A stretch of 64,000 bases of DNA from Sepioteuthis lessoniana. Its lineage: Eukaryota > Mollusca > Cephalopoda > Myopsida > Loliginidae. Numbering within the stretch: position 1 is the first letter of the stretch; each line of letters starts with the position of its first letter. Below are positions 11,246-22,534 of the stretch, piece after piece. The notes beneath the pieces were generated by a model that saw only the letters and a list, made by a program, of their open reading frames with translations, was not told where the DNA came from and did not search any database. Both the position numbers and the translations under genes were made by a program. Location: the NCBI GenBank assembly GCA_963585895.1, contig OY757916.1, positions 18,211,129-18,275,128 of the forward strand. The letters run 5' to 3'.

Positions 11246-11973
11246 AGCTAATAATCTGAATATTAACAGTTAAATCTTCTAAAGGGATGAATACTAAGAT
11301 TACAGAATGCCACAGAATGCCACAACCAAGAGCAGATATAAAACATCTTTGCATCAAGAGAAAAAATGATGGAAAAGGCTTCATCCGACAGGAATTGACA
11401 CACAAAACAACCACTTAAAGAAATCCTCAAAAAATGCTACAGACTGAAAACTACAGTTAGCACTCGAGAAGCAAAAGAAAAAAATATTTAATGAGTAGAG
11501 GAAGCAATAAATCGTCTAAAGAATCTGACCGAAAGAAATTGACATGAAAGATAAAGCAACAGTGGCAACAAAAGCTTCAAGAAAGAATCAAAAGCACAAA
11601 GATTGTATCAATTAAAAAAAACCGCCTAGGAACAAAATCTTCTACATGGTCTATTCGAGCAAAGAACTAAAAATATAGATATATTAAAAACTAATGGAGA
11701 GTTAAAAAGAACTGGACGGAAGGCGGAGATAAGCTAAAAATAGCTGCACAAGTCCAGAGCCTATCAACCTCAATCTGAGGCAAACACCAGAAACCGATCA
11801 CGCCAAATAGGTAGATTGTCCCAACAAAAAAAAAAATGAATCAATTAACTTCTGAGTGTCTGGTTTGCCAATCCTAACGCCATGAGAACCCCAAGAAAGG
11901 CATGATCGAATAAGACTTTAAATTTATTTTAAAATATGCAAATACTATAGAATACCAAAATCTGAAATATGGT
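11246..11973. other. A-rich stretch, nothing recognised
   Basis: Long A-rich sequence without an open frame or known family. Confidence 0.45.
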
Positions 11974-11988
11974 ATAAACACCAAGCAG

Positions 11989-12270
11989 TGGTGCCCGTGG
12001 TGTAATGGCTATCGTCGCAGGAAATGTACACAGCGACACGAGTTCAAATCCTGGACGAGATTGGTTGCATTTCACATAGCACTAATACCCTTGGGAAAGG
12101 TATGAATCCAATTATTCTCCCTCCAGCTATGGGTAAATAGTAGGACAGACTAGGATCTTCAGACTTGGTGAGGCAACTAGTCTAGGAGAAGGAAAACTCT
12201 GAATTCAAACCTGTTAAACTCCGCTTAAAAAATTGACCTTGTGTCATATCCTGCCCGAGCGGAGGGGAAA
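11989..12270 (+). mobile_element. SINE A, first half of a dimer
   Basis: Complete head, central block and body, but the end after GCGGAGGGG becomes AAAAATGTGGA and runs straight into a second SINE A. The shared TSD ATAAACACCAAGCAG is at 11974-11988 and again only after the second copy. Confidence 0.9.
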
Positions 12271-12567
12271 AATGTGGATGTGCCCGTGGTGTAATAGTAA
12301 TCGTCGTAGGAAATGGACAGGGAAACACGAGTTCAAATCCTGGCCGAGACTGATTGCCTTTCACAGAGCACTAATACTCTTGGGAAAGGTATGAATCCAA
12401 TTATTCTCCCTCCAGCTATGAGTAAATAGCGGGCAGACTAAGTTCATCGGCCTTGGTGAGGCAACTAGTCTAGGGGAAGGAAAACTCTGAATTCAAACCT
12501 GTTAAACTCCGATTAAAATATTGACCTTGTGTCATATCCTGCCCGAGCGGAGGGGTTGGTAAATATG
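12271..12567 (+). mobile_element. SINE A, second half of a dimer
   Basis: Starts GGATGTGCCCGTGGTGTAAT and ends GGTTGGTAAATATG. The right-hand TSD is at 12568-12582. The halves differ from each other at scattered positions. Confidence 0.9.
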
Positions 12568-12679
12568 ATAAACACCAAGCAGAACCAATGGCAGAAGCCA
12601 AAGAACCTACTTTTTTGGGGGGGGGGATTTTGCCGTCTAACAGAAATATGAACAGTAATATACTAGATATAGTCGATTG

Positions 12680-13415
12680 GTTTGGTTTTGTTTGGTTTGG
12701 TTTTATGGCATTTCAACTATTGTAGATTATTTAATGCCAAATCCTCTTTATACATACATATTAAATACATAGAATTTGGTTTAGTTTGATTTTATGGCGT
12801 ATCAACTATGGTAGATTATTTAATGCCAAATCATCTTTATACATATATATTAAATATATAGGATTTGGTTGGGTTGGGTTTTATGGCATATCAACCATTG
12901 TAGGTTTTTAATGCCAAATCCTGTTTTTACTTATATATATAATATATAATTTCTAAACATGCTTTGTAGACACACTATTAAAGGATGAAACAGTTCTATT
13001 TCTTGCAATTAGATTTAACATGAGTCAACAAAGATAAAAGGTTCCAAGTATTGTTATGTATCACTAAAATTCAATTAAACATCAGTCATTTGCTTACACA
13101 CTGTTAAATGATAAACTAGTTCTATTTCAAACAATTCAATTTAGCATGAGTCATTTGTTTGCACTCAGAGTAAATGACAAACAGTTCTACTTGACGTATA
13201 GATAGGACCCTATCAGGATCTACCACTCCAAGCTAGAATGGACCTGGAAACGATGTCAAAGAAGGGGTAATCCACATTCCACAAGCTCTAGTACTTCTGG
13301 AGCTTCACCATCACCATTTGTGTCATATCTCGGACACTCGTTGGGGGAGTCTTACCCTTCAGATGAGATGTAGTCGGTGTATTCTAAAACCCCGGGCGCC
13401 AGGGCTGAGATATAG
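12680..13415 (-). repeat. Element D with tripled hairpin tail (duplicate)
   Basis: Same structure as 8741-9440: three TATGGC..ATGCCA tail units, the AT-rich middle, then the core with ATAGGACCCTATC and CCCCGGGCGCCAGGG. Confidence 0.75.
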
Positions 13416-14055
13416 TAGTTAAGGACTATTAAAGAAAAGCATACCTTCTAATTGATTTCTCAGTGGCAACAAATTATAACATATTAATCAAAGAGTATAA
13501 TAAAATAATCAAATAAAAAGTTCTGGATATAACAATAAAAATATGTGTCACTTTAAAAATACCATCGTGCAAGCAATAGTTGTAGCCTTGAGGATAATCC
13601 AGAAAGGGACAGATAAACGCATTAATTAGGGGGTGCTTGTGGTGTAATGGTTATCGTCGTAGGAAATGGACTCGACGACACGAGTTCAAACCCTGGACGA
13701 GACTGATTGCATTTCACATAGCACTAATACCCTTGGGAAAGGTATGAATCCAATTATTCTCCCTCCAGCTATGGATAAATAGTAGGACAGACTGAATTCT
13801 TCAGCCTTGGTGAGGCAACTAGTCTAGGAGAAGGAATACTCTGAATTCAAACCTGTTAAACTTCACTTAAAAATTGACCTTGTGTCATATCCTGCCCGTG
13901 TGGAGGGGTTGGTAAATATGATAAACGCATTAATCTAACAGTCTCAGCCAATACAAAATACAAACAAATGTAACTTACGGATCTGCTCATTTTTTTAGGA
14001 GAGTACGATCAATGTAACTGGAAGAAGAGGCAGCATGAATACGCATTGAAGAAAG
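12717..14055. repeat. Segmental duplication, copy 2
   Basis: Duplicate of 8741-10034. Near the right end it keeps about 20 bp (AACTGGAAGAAGAGGCAG) that copy 1 lacks, and the D tail extends further on the left. Confidence 0.85.
13627..13919 (+). mobile_element. SINE A in segmental duplication copy 2
   Basis: TSD GATAAACGCATTAAT at 13612-13626 and 13920-13934. Orthologous to 9628-9922. Confidence 0.9.
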
Positions 14056-14910
14056 GCTCGCAGTCACACAGGCTCCATTGAAAGTCCAACAAACTAACGC
14101 TGGCGGGAAAAAAATCGCAAAGAGTGAAATTCGACCATAAGAATAAATGGTATATACACAGCCTAGAATCCGTCCTGGAGAATGTGGCGTACCAACTCCT
14201 CTGGGATTTTGAAATACAAGCGGATCACTTAATCTCGGCCAGACGACCAGACCTGATTATAGTGACCAAAAGAAAATGGAGAACTTGCCGAATTGTGGAC
14301 TTTGTTGTCCCGGCTGACTACATGAGTAAAATTTAGAGAAAAGGAAAAGAAAGATAAGTACCTGGACCTTGCTTGGTAATTGAAAAAAATCTGTGAAACA
14401 TGAAATTCACGGTGATACCAACTGCAACTGGTATTCTTGGTACAGTCACTTAACAATTAATAAAGAGACTTGCCCGTGGTGTAATGGTTATCGTCGTAGG
14501 AAATGGACACGGCGACTCGAGTTCACGTCCTGGATGAGACTGATTGCATTTCACATAGCACTAATACTCTTGGGAAAGGTATGAATCCAATTATTCCCCC
14601 TCCAGCTATGGGTAAATAGTAGGGCAGACTAGGTTCTTCAGCCTTGGTGAAGCAACTAGTCTAGGAGAAGGAAAACTCTGAATTCAAACCTGTTAAACTC
14701 CGCTTAAAAATCCTCCCCGAGTGAAGGGGTTGGTAAATATAAATAAAGAGACTTGAGGACACGGAAAAAATAGGACGAGTGGAGACCATCCAAACTACAG
14801 CATTATTAAGATCGGCTAGAATACTGAGAAGAGTCCTAGAGACTTGAGGAGACTTGCTGTCACTCAAACACTGAGAAACCAAAGCTGGTGTGAAAAACTC
14901 ACTAGGAGTG
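14056..14910 (+). mobile_element. LINE-R C-terminal copy split by SINE A
   Basis: VKFDHKNKWYIHSLESVLEN, LLWDFEIQADHLISARRPDL, TCRIVDFVVPAD and KFTVIPTATGILGTVT run up to 14459. After the SINE, RVETIQTTALLRSARILRRV continues the same ORF and ends in the LINE 3' UTR. Confidence 0.8.
14471..14741 (+). mobile_element. SINE A inside LINE-R
   Basis: TSD AATAAAGAGACT at 14459-14470 and 14742-14753. The body lacks a short stretch before the final GAAGGGGTTGGTAAATA. Younger than the LINE copy. Confidence 0.9.
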
Positions 14911-14974
14911 ATATAATAATAATGATAAGAATGATAATAACAATTGAACAACTATCTGTTAAAACTGGTGTGAA

Positions 14975-16550
14975 AAACTTGCTAACGACTAATTATAGAA
15001 ACAGTATACTTGATGACCTGGACATGGCTAAGAAGGGTTAACCTGACGAAGAAAACTGAATCAGCTCAAAATCATTTACAATAATCAATCATATCATAGC
15101 AAAAATCGATAATACGCTGGAGAATAGCAAGTGTGGGTTATGTGGTGACAGAGATGAAACAATTAATTACATAAGAGAAAAAGGCAAACAGGCACAAAAA
15201 GAATACAAGACTAGGTATGACTGGATGTGGAAGATGATCCAATGGGAAATGTGCAAGAGGCTAAAAATTTGACAATACTAATAAATGGTACATCTACGCA
15301 CAATCAAGAATTCATCCAAGTAAATGATCGCATAATGCGAGGATCATTAAATAAGTTTCCAGTCTTTTTTTGTATGGGCACTTTTATTGATAGTACGCAC
15401 ATGAAACTCGAGTCCCCTTCGAAGTAATCTCCTCCGGCTGTAATCAACTTGTTGTACCATCCCAACAACTTCTGGAAGGGCCCAGGGAAGTCCTCTTGTG
15501 TGAGCGTGTCAATGACCTTCGTCACAGCCTCTTTCATCTCCTCAATTATCTCATAACGACTGCCTCTAAGCTTAGGGAATAAGCAAAAGTCACAGGGACC
15601 AAGGTCTGGACTATAGGGATGGTGAGGAACTGTCTTGATGCCCCTCTTGGTCGAATAGTCTGTGACAAGGATAGAGTTGTTGACTGGTGTATTGTCCTGG
15701 TGGAAATGCCACTGACCCGATTGGAAGAGTGCTGGCCTATTCCGATAGAATCTCTTCCTGAACTCCCTTAAAACCTCAACATAGTAACCCTAACCCTAAC
15801 CGTTTGGCCAATCAACTCTGGTTTATTGACTTCCTTATTCCTCCCACACCTCTCATCATTCCTCACAGACTCCCTGCCTTCCTTATGCCACCCAAAAGCA
15901 GATGCTCGATTCATGCAATATGTTGGAAAAGCAGTCTGAAGCATTCCATACGTTTCTGTTGCATTTTTCCAAGTTCAAAATAGAATTTTATTGCATATCG
16001 TTCTCCTAAAGTATCAGATTGCATTTTTGAAATTCACCAGCTATGACAATCAGACTTTAGTAGTATGTATTCCAATTCCTACTGTAGCTGTTCCTTTGAA
16101 CCTGAAATCAGAAAAATTGGTTAGTCATCTAATAAGGTGTATAGCAATAACATACTGAATTTTCAAGAGTCTACGACGATTTTAAATGCCTGTACTAAAA
16201 AGCCTGGAAACTTATCGAAGGCACCGTGTAGTTATCTCGGATTTTGGGATACAAATGAATCTTCCAATCCAAGCTAGATGATTAGATTTAGTATAATTAA
16301 CAAAAAGAAATGAATTTGTTATCTTATGGATATTGCCTTTATAGCAGGTTATAGAATAAAAATTAAGAAAAGAAAAGGATAAACAAATACCAGAGCAAAA
16401 AAATCTGAGAAAAATGAAGGTAACGGTTATACCACTGCAATTGGTGCCCTTGGAATGGGGTCACACGACCAGGAAATAAACCTGAAGAAAAAATCAAGAT
16501 CAGAGGGAGAATCGAAACCATGCAGAACACAGCACTGTTTCAACCCACTA
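14975..16550 (+). mobile_element. LINE-R copy split by mariner
   Basis: Before the mariner: a decayed TWTWLRRVN, CGLCGDRDETINYI (CCHC start) and KWYIYAQSR-type codons. After it (16229-16550): RILGYK-type sequence matching LLWDF.IQ, ARR-region codons, KVTVIPLQLVPLG and then TMQNTALF. Continuity across the mariner shows the LINE came first. The right end stops where the hAT terminus begins. Confidence 0.7.
15338..16228 (-). mobile_element. Mariner, internally deleted copy 2
   Basis: Ends CGAGGATCATTAAATAAGTT and, inverted, GGTGCCTTCGATAAGTTTCC. TG in place of TA on the left, TA on the right. The minus strand carries [22 protein letters not shown]-like, PYSPDLGPCD-type and EEMKEAVTKVIDTLTQEDFP codons, with the same telomere-like join (AACCCTAACCCTAACC near 15787) as copies 1 and 3. 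891 bp. Confidence 0.9.
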
Positions 16551-16553
16551 AAA

Positions 16554-17421
16554 CAGGTATGTCAAACTGAGGGTCCCTGAGAGCCACACTGATCCCATTT
16601 GTACTGTCACGAGGGCCACACAAGATACCTAATTGCACACTTTATAACTAATTGAAATAAGATTTAAATAAAACATATACATTGTACGAAAATGACAACA
16701 CTTCAAAACTAAAAATTCAATTACATATATTTAATCCTTTTTTTAAAAAAAACATTGACACCTAATTTTCTTGATAATTTTCGGTATGTCTGTGCAGTTT
16801 CGACTTTGATCTGAGATGACAAATGTTGATCCGACAGCCTCGTTCTCGGAGAATCTTTTTTGTAAATTTCCAAAAGCAAAATTACAGTTCACACATATCA
16901 GTAGAACCCAACATTGTTATAATCACTGTGGCAAACTTTCAGAAACTTTTAATGAAAGTATGAAAAGAAACCAGGTATTTCCCATTTCAAGATTCTTTGC
17001 TCTGAGTGCAGAATCTGACTGCATTTTTAATAGTTCCATCTGCAGGCTTTCTTTGACCTTGGCCAAATCAAAGGTGAATGGTGCTGGAAATAATTCAAAC
17101 TGATGTTTAAAAGGTGAGAAATCACGAAATAGGAAAATGAACTGAATTTTTATTTGATAACTGTGACATTTATCAAGTTAATTTTGTAAAAAAGTACTTC
17201 ATTTCATTATTCAACTGAGCTTTGAATTTGTTTTTACCTTGTAATTTCAAATTAAGATCAGTTAATAGTCACAGCGAAAGTCATGTCTTGGGGCCAACTT
17301 TCTTTTTTTCATTTCATCAGTGTTTTGACGTTTCCCCTCCAAAAACATAATTATTTCTTGTCTTGACAAATAGAAAATTTTCAGTGCTTTGTGACATCCC
17401 AACTATAACAGACTTCTGCGT
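16554..17421 (-). mobile_element. hAT transposase C-terminal part and 3' terminus
   Basis: Plus-strand terminus CAGGTATGTCAAACTGAGGG at 16554 is a hAT-type inverted-repeat end. On minus the decayed ORF reads IFYLSRQEIIMFLEGKRQ, then NYKVKTNSKL, then FDLAKVKESLQMELLKMQSD (the C-terminal dimerisation region seen in GTF2IRD2/FAM200-like hAT proteins). Multiple stops; not functional. It continues at 17994 across a solo LTR. Confidence 0.75.
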
Positions 17422-17993
17422 TGTGTGGCAATATACCCGCTGGCCGGTTCCCACTATCTCAACTTCCTAAACCAGCTCATGGCCATCCGATTGTCCAGTG
17501 GTTTCTCTCATATCCGGCCAGGGGCATTTCACATTGCTTTACAAACACTCGACCCAGCATACACAAACGAGACGGTGGAAGAAAAGAAGAACAAACAAGC
17601 ACGGACTTGGGTTAGCTCCAAACGCAAGAAGGGAGAAGTTTGAGACACTTTCGTGTGGTTTTCTGTGCATCTGGTTATCGTGAGCGTGTATCCGAACGAA
17701 ATTCCTACATAGCCACCAGGAACACTGACTCGTTCTCTCGCGTTGGCCGACCTGGCTTCTGAGTCCACAGGTCCCAGCTCATCGTTTGGCAGCCACCTTT
17801 CTCTGGCCGTCGCAATCCCCTAAATTCTGTTGACTGCTATCTTCTGTTGACTGCCCTGGAACTTTGCCTTCCCTCATCTTTTTCTGGTATCGCAAGAAAT
17901 TTCGCGCGCAAGCCCTTTATGTGGGTTTCGCGCCAAAACAGATAAAGAAATCCCCTGACTGGCACCCACAGAAACGAATGCACACATCGTGCA
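17422..17993 (-). mobile_element. Solo LTR related to the 18.7-25.8 kb element
   Basis: Shares GGTTTCGCGCCAAAACAGA, the AAACGAGACG/GAAGAAAAG block and the general layout with the LTR at 18689-19339 but is clearly diverged, so it is an older relative. TG...CA ends; I see no certain target duplication. It interrupts the hAT reading frame between the codons for a DVSF and an AEVC motif. Confidence 0.6.
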
Positions 17994-18495
17994 ATAGTAA
18001 ATGAAACATCGGTGAACTAGTTATCCATATTTTCGAACAATTGGCTGAACAGACACTGCTTAAGAATACGGTTTCTGATTTAGTTTATTGTCTTTGTGTC
18101 CAAGCTAATTATATAATCCAATTTTAAAATTTGTGAACACAAACTTTGTTGATGAATAATAATACAGAGAAAATCTGCAAATGATGTAGCTGTATGAAAG
18201 TTTTTAATTTTTTTTGTTTGTAACTTGATAGCAATATCATTTTGTTTGCTAAACATATTCCCAATTCCGTCAGTAGATAAACATGAAAATTTACCCAAAT
18301 CAAAACCAGAGAAATACAGAACCCACTCGACGTTCTCACCTAGGTCCTAGCCTGTTGTCGTGTCATGCAAGGAGTCCAGTTCACTCAGTTCTTCATAAAT
18401 ATTAAATTCACTATCACAGGCCCTGATGAAGTCTGCAGGCAGTGCTAATCAAATGATGTCAACAGTCTCATCAATATCATTAGAAAAATATTCAA
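17994..18495 (-). mobile_element. hAT transposase middle part
   Basis: Minus strand: DFIRACDSEFNIYEELSELD then SLHDTTTG, KFSCLSTDGIGNMFSKQNDI, IIHQQSLCSQILKLDYI, then IRNRILKQCLFSQLFENMDN. The TDG and H.Q.LC motifs match the catalytic core of GTF2IRD2-like hAT proteins. It ends at TGAATATTTTT, duplicated at 26087. Confidence 0.8.
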
Positions 18496-18684
18496 CTGTT
18501 AATTGAATCACCATGACCAGAAAATCCGGCGAACACCTAGGCCCGACATACAGAAACACTGGACAGCAGTTTCGACCTTATTAAGTCTCATCAGCAGTGT
18601 ATACCGTGATCTCAACCACTGGAGATCGAACCAGAGACCACAGATTGCAGTGCCAAAACTTTACAACTGAGCCACTAGTTCATA
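18496..18684 (-). mobile_element. SINE E, tRNA-derived, split by the LTR element
   Basis: On minus: box A-like TGGCTCAGTTG, box B-like GGTTCGATCTCC, then a body ending CGCCGGATTTTCTGGTCATG. The repeat AAAAATATTCAA at its left (18484-18495) and at 26087-26098 is the best target duplication for the SINE, which would include the short 25759-25789 and 26033-26086 pieces on the far side of the LTR element and SINE B. Confidence 0.65.
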
Positions 18685-18688
18685 TCGC

Positions 18689-19339
18689 TGTGAAACGTTA
18701 CGCCCTCACCTCACCACATTAACTTTCTCAGTCTTCTAACCATGTCACTTCTTAGCCGGCCGGTGATCAACTAGTGGTTCGAGGGGGCAACGCACATTTC
18801 TTTACCTACACAAGAATACGATCGAGGGAGACAGGAGAAAACAAAACAGACGAACACACACGAACAAAGCTTGGGGTTAACCAAGAGCAGAAAAGAGGTA
18901 TTGCAACACTATATGCATGTGCGGACTATCGCTAGCGTGGGTTACTAGCGAAAATTCCACAATGCTACTGGAATCAGACATCTTGAGACTCTTCTTCACT
19001 GGACCCTATCTTGTCTCCTCGCCTCTCTGTTCCCGTGTCTGGTGTTGACTGCCCCTCCGTGGATCCACGCCAACCTCTCTGTTCGCCTCTCTCTTGTCCA
19101 GTCTCAACTGCCTTCTCTCTGCTCTCCAGCCACCAACTCTCTCTCTTGGTCTCCTGCCACCAACTCCCTCTGCTCCTGTCCAACTACCAACTGCCTCTCT
19201 CTGGGTCGCGTCGTCAACTCTCATTCGCCTCCCCGTACCACTTCCGGGTACGGCGAGATTTCATGTCCAAGAATCCTTTGTCTGGTTTCGCGCCAAAACA
19301 GACTCGTCTGCTTTGGCGGCCAACCCCCATAGTGCTACA
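18689..19339 (-). repeat. LTR 1 (3' LTR of the array)
   Basis: 651 bp. TCGC target duplication on its left; polypurine-like tract on its right. Confidence 0.85.
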
Positions 19340-21910
19340 TACCTCCCTCTCTTACCCTTGTCATTTATTCTCAATAAATTACGATTTAACAAGCAAAAAA
19401 AAAACAAGAACATTTACAGGAAGTAAAAACCGAACTTACAAAATTTTAAAGGGGTTCGGTCGTCCCCTAAAAAAAAATAATAAATAATATAACAACACCA
19501 TATCATCATACACATAAAAAAAAATTTTTTAAAATAAAAAAAAATATTGCTGGATTCAGCTCTTCCACCTTGCTCTCCTGTGAACAATTCTGGGGTCTCC
19601 TGACTCATCCCTATTCTTCATTTCAATAGGACTTTTTGATTCACCTCCAACATTATTCAATTTTCTTTCAATTCGCCCCGCCCTCACCCAACAGAACACA
19701 GGGGAATTTTAACCACCCTTACCCAACAATTTCAGGTGGATTTTTCCATTCACCTCCAACATTATTCAATTTTCGAACATTTTACCCCATTCTTCAACCC
19801 ATCAGAACACAGGGGAATTTTAACCACCCCTACCCAACAATTCAGGAGTATTTTTGGACTTGTCTCCCTCCCCTTTCCTTACGACGTGGGAGCATCAGTA
19901 ATCTCCGCAGTTCGATCGGTGTCGTAACAGGAATAATGTTCCAGAAAGCACTGTGGAATTCACTTCCCAACATGGGGGCCTTCACTGCCCCCTGCAACAA
20001 ACAAAACAAGTCTCTCAGCCATCAATCACCATGGATTTTCAAAAGATAAGAAAAAAAAACAAAGCAATTGACACCATCTCCCAGATCGTCCAGCCATGAC
20101 CAGTCAGGGGGGAGGAGCAACCGGACACCGCCCCGCGCCCAGGTATCGTCTTCCCAACCCATCGTCAACCGTTTCCTCGGTACCATTTCATCAATTCATG
20201 TCAACCAGGCCACTCGCCCTCCCAAATCATCACTTGTATAACTTACTACCCCTCGATACCAGTCCGCGAAACGGGGCCCCCGTGCAACCCCCCCCCCAGG
20301 GGAACACGATCAGACGAAGTGAAGAAGTGCCAAGAGCAGTTAAACTTACGAAAAATAAACCCAGAAAATCCATGAAGGTAAAACAAAAATAAAAAATAAA
20401 AATAAATTAAATTAAAAAAAAAATAAAATAAAATAAACAAATAACAATAAACAACAAAGAAAATGACACGGTAAGCCCAGTCCCCCAAAACCAACAAAAA
20501 ACAAGGCAAAGTATAACAAAAAAAACAAAGGATAGCAAAAAAAATATCCACACAAATTAAGCAAAAAAAATTAATAATAAACAATTCACAGACAAAAAAT
20601 AAAAAAGAAATAAAATAACTACAATTGACAAATATATAAAAAATAAAATTGTTCTGAAGGAATCTGTCAAGCATCCACCTTCTAACCCTTGTCTCTCTTC
20701 CCTTGAGATCTCTGCCCACTTCCACCATTTCTCTCTGCGTCTTTCTTTCCTTCTCTCCTGTCCACTTGAATTCTTCCCTCTACCGGGGGTGGTGTGGGAG
20801 GGGATAGCGTTTGCTTCCAACCGTTTTTTTTTTTAAATCCACAAAAAAACAAAAACTTTCTTTTCTTCCTAAAATCCAAAGTTTACTTATTCTTTTTCTT
20901 TTTTTTTTAAACAGAGACAGGCATGGATGCAGTGACAAAAATTCCCTAGCAATCTTTCTTTCTTTCTACTTTTCGTTCTCTCTTTTTCTTTCTTTTTTTT
21001 TTTTTTTTCTTGACTTTATCTGTTCTTCCTTTTTCTTTGTTCAAATTTTTCAGCCATTTTTATTTATTTTTTTATTTTTATTTTTTATATTTTCCATTTT
21101 TTTTTTTTTTGTTTTTGTGGTAGAAGCTTTCCTCCACCTTCTACCCTCTGCACTCGGAACGACCCGACTCTGACCAGTCGAGTTTAACCTAACTTCGAAA
21201 TCTCACTTTCTCTCTAATTTCTCTGGGGTTTTGAAATACCACAATTTTTTTTTTTTCTTTTAGTGAACCTTGCAGCAAAAAAAAAATTTTTTTTTTTTAA
21301 TCGGTGACTTATCACCTTTCCAGCATAAAATAAATTACTATAAAACTTCCCAGAACTGACTAACTTTCTTTCTTAAGCCACTGGTCCTAACACTTAAGTA
21401 TAAAAATTACTATGTGAAACTGCTACGAAGAAGGAGAAAAAAAATCATTTGAATTCTACCGGTCAAGTTAAGTGTGAAAAGCGGGTAGGGGAAGAAAAAG
21501 ACCTTCCCTTACCTTCTAACGAAAATACAACAAAAATTATCAGCAGTCAAGGGGTTAAACATGCACACACACACAAAAACGAAATAGATTACTTGTTTTT
21601 TTCTTTCTACATCTTAAAATTTCCTTAATCTAACAAATCTTTTTTTTTTTTGTTCTTATATTCGAGTGCAGTGGGGGAGGGGGGAATGTGTATTCCTACC
21701 TTTGTAGATTTCTTTCTTTTCCATCTCTTTCTTTCCCTGTTTCTCTCGTCTTCTTTTTCCTTTCTCTGTCTCGCCTTGTTGCGGGTCCCAGTGGCATTCT
21801 CTTTCCTTTCCTTTTCCGTTCGTCTGTCAGTCTCTAAACTCCCCGCTCCCTGATCAATTCCAATTTTTTTTTTTCATCAGGTTTTTTTTTATCCTGGTCA
21901 CGGCACCATT
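19340..21910 (-). mobile_element. Internal region 1, non-coding
   Basis: 2571 bp of low-complexity sequence rich in A, T and TTTCT runs. The primer-site-like block on plus is ATCCTGGTCACGGCACCA at 21891-21908. ORFs here are short, compositionally biased and show no retroelement domain. Confidence 0.8.
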
Positions 21911-22534
21911 TGTGAAACGTTACGCCCTCACCCCACCACATTAACTTTCTCAGTCTTCTAACCATGTCACTTCTTAGCCGGCCGGTGATCAACTAGTGGT
22001 TCGAGGGGGCAACGCACATTTCTTTACCTATACAAGAATACGATCGAGGGAGACAGGAGAAAACAAAACAGACGAACAAACACGAACAAAGCTTGGGGTT
22101 AACCAAGAGCAGAAAAGAGGTATTGCAACACTATATGCATGTGCGGACTATCGCTAGCGTGGGTTACTAGCGAAAATTCCACAATGCTACTGGAATCAGA
22201 CATCTTGAGACTCTTCTTCACTGGACCCTATCTTGTCTCCTCGCCTCTCTGTTCCCGTGTCTGGTGTTGACTGCCCCTCCGTGGATCCACGCCAACCTCT
22301 CTGTTCGCCTCTCTCTTGTCCAGTCTCAACTGCCTTCTCTCTGCTCTCCAGCCACCAACTCCCTCTGCTCCTGTCCAACTACCAACTGCCTCTCTCTGGG
22401 TCGCGTCGTCAACTCTCATTCGCCTCCCCGTACCACTTCCGGGTACGGCGAGATTTCATGTCCAAGAATCCTTTGTCTGGTTTCGCGCCAAAACAGACTC
22501 GTCTGCTTTGGCGGCCAACCCCCATAGTGCTACA
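21911..22534 (-). repeat. LTR 2 (middle)
   Basis: 624 bp, shorter than its neighbours within a CCACCAACTC-rich stretch but otherwise nearly identical. Shared by both internal regions. Confidence 0.85.

Noticed and set aside
19011-19487. 158-codon ORF repeated at 22233 and 25426
   Set aside because: It lies in the LTR and is copied with it; composition is biased and no retroelement or host domain is present.
20246-20728. 160-codon minus ORF rich in F, I, L and Y
   Set aside because: Arises from A-rich low-complexity internal sequence of the LTR element; not a membrane protein on present evidence.
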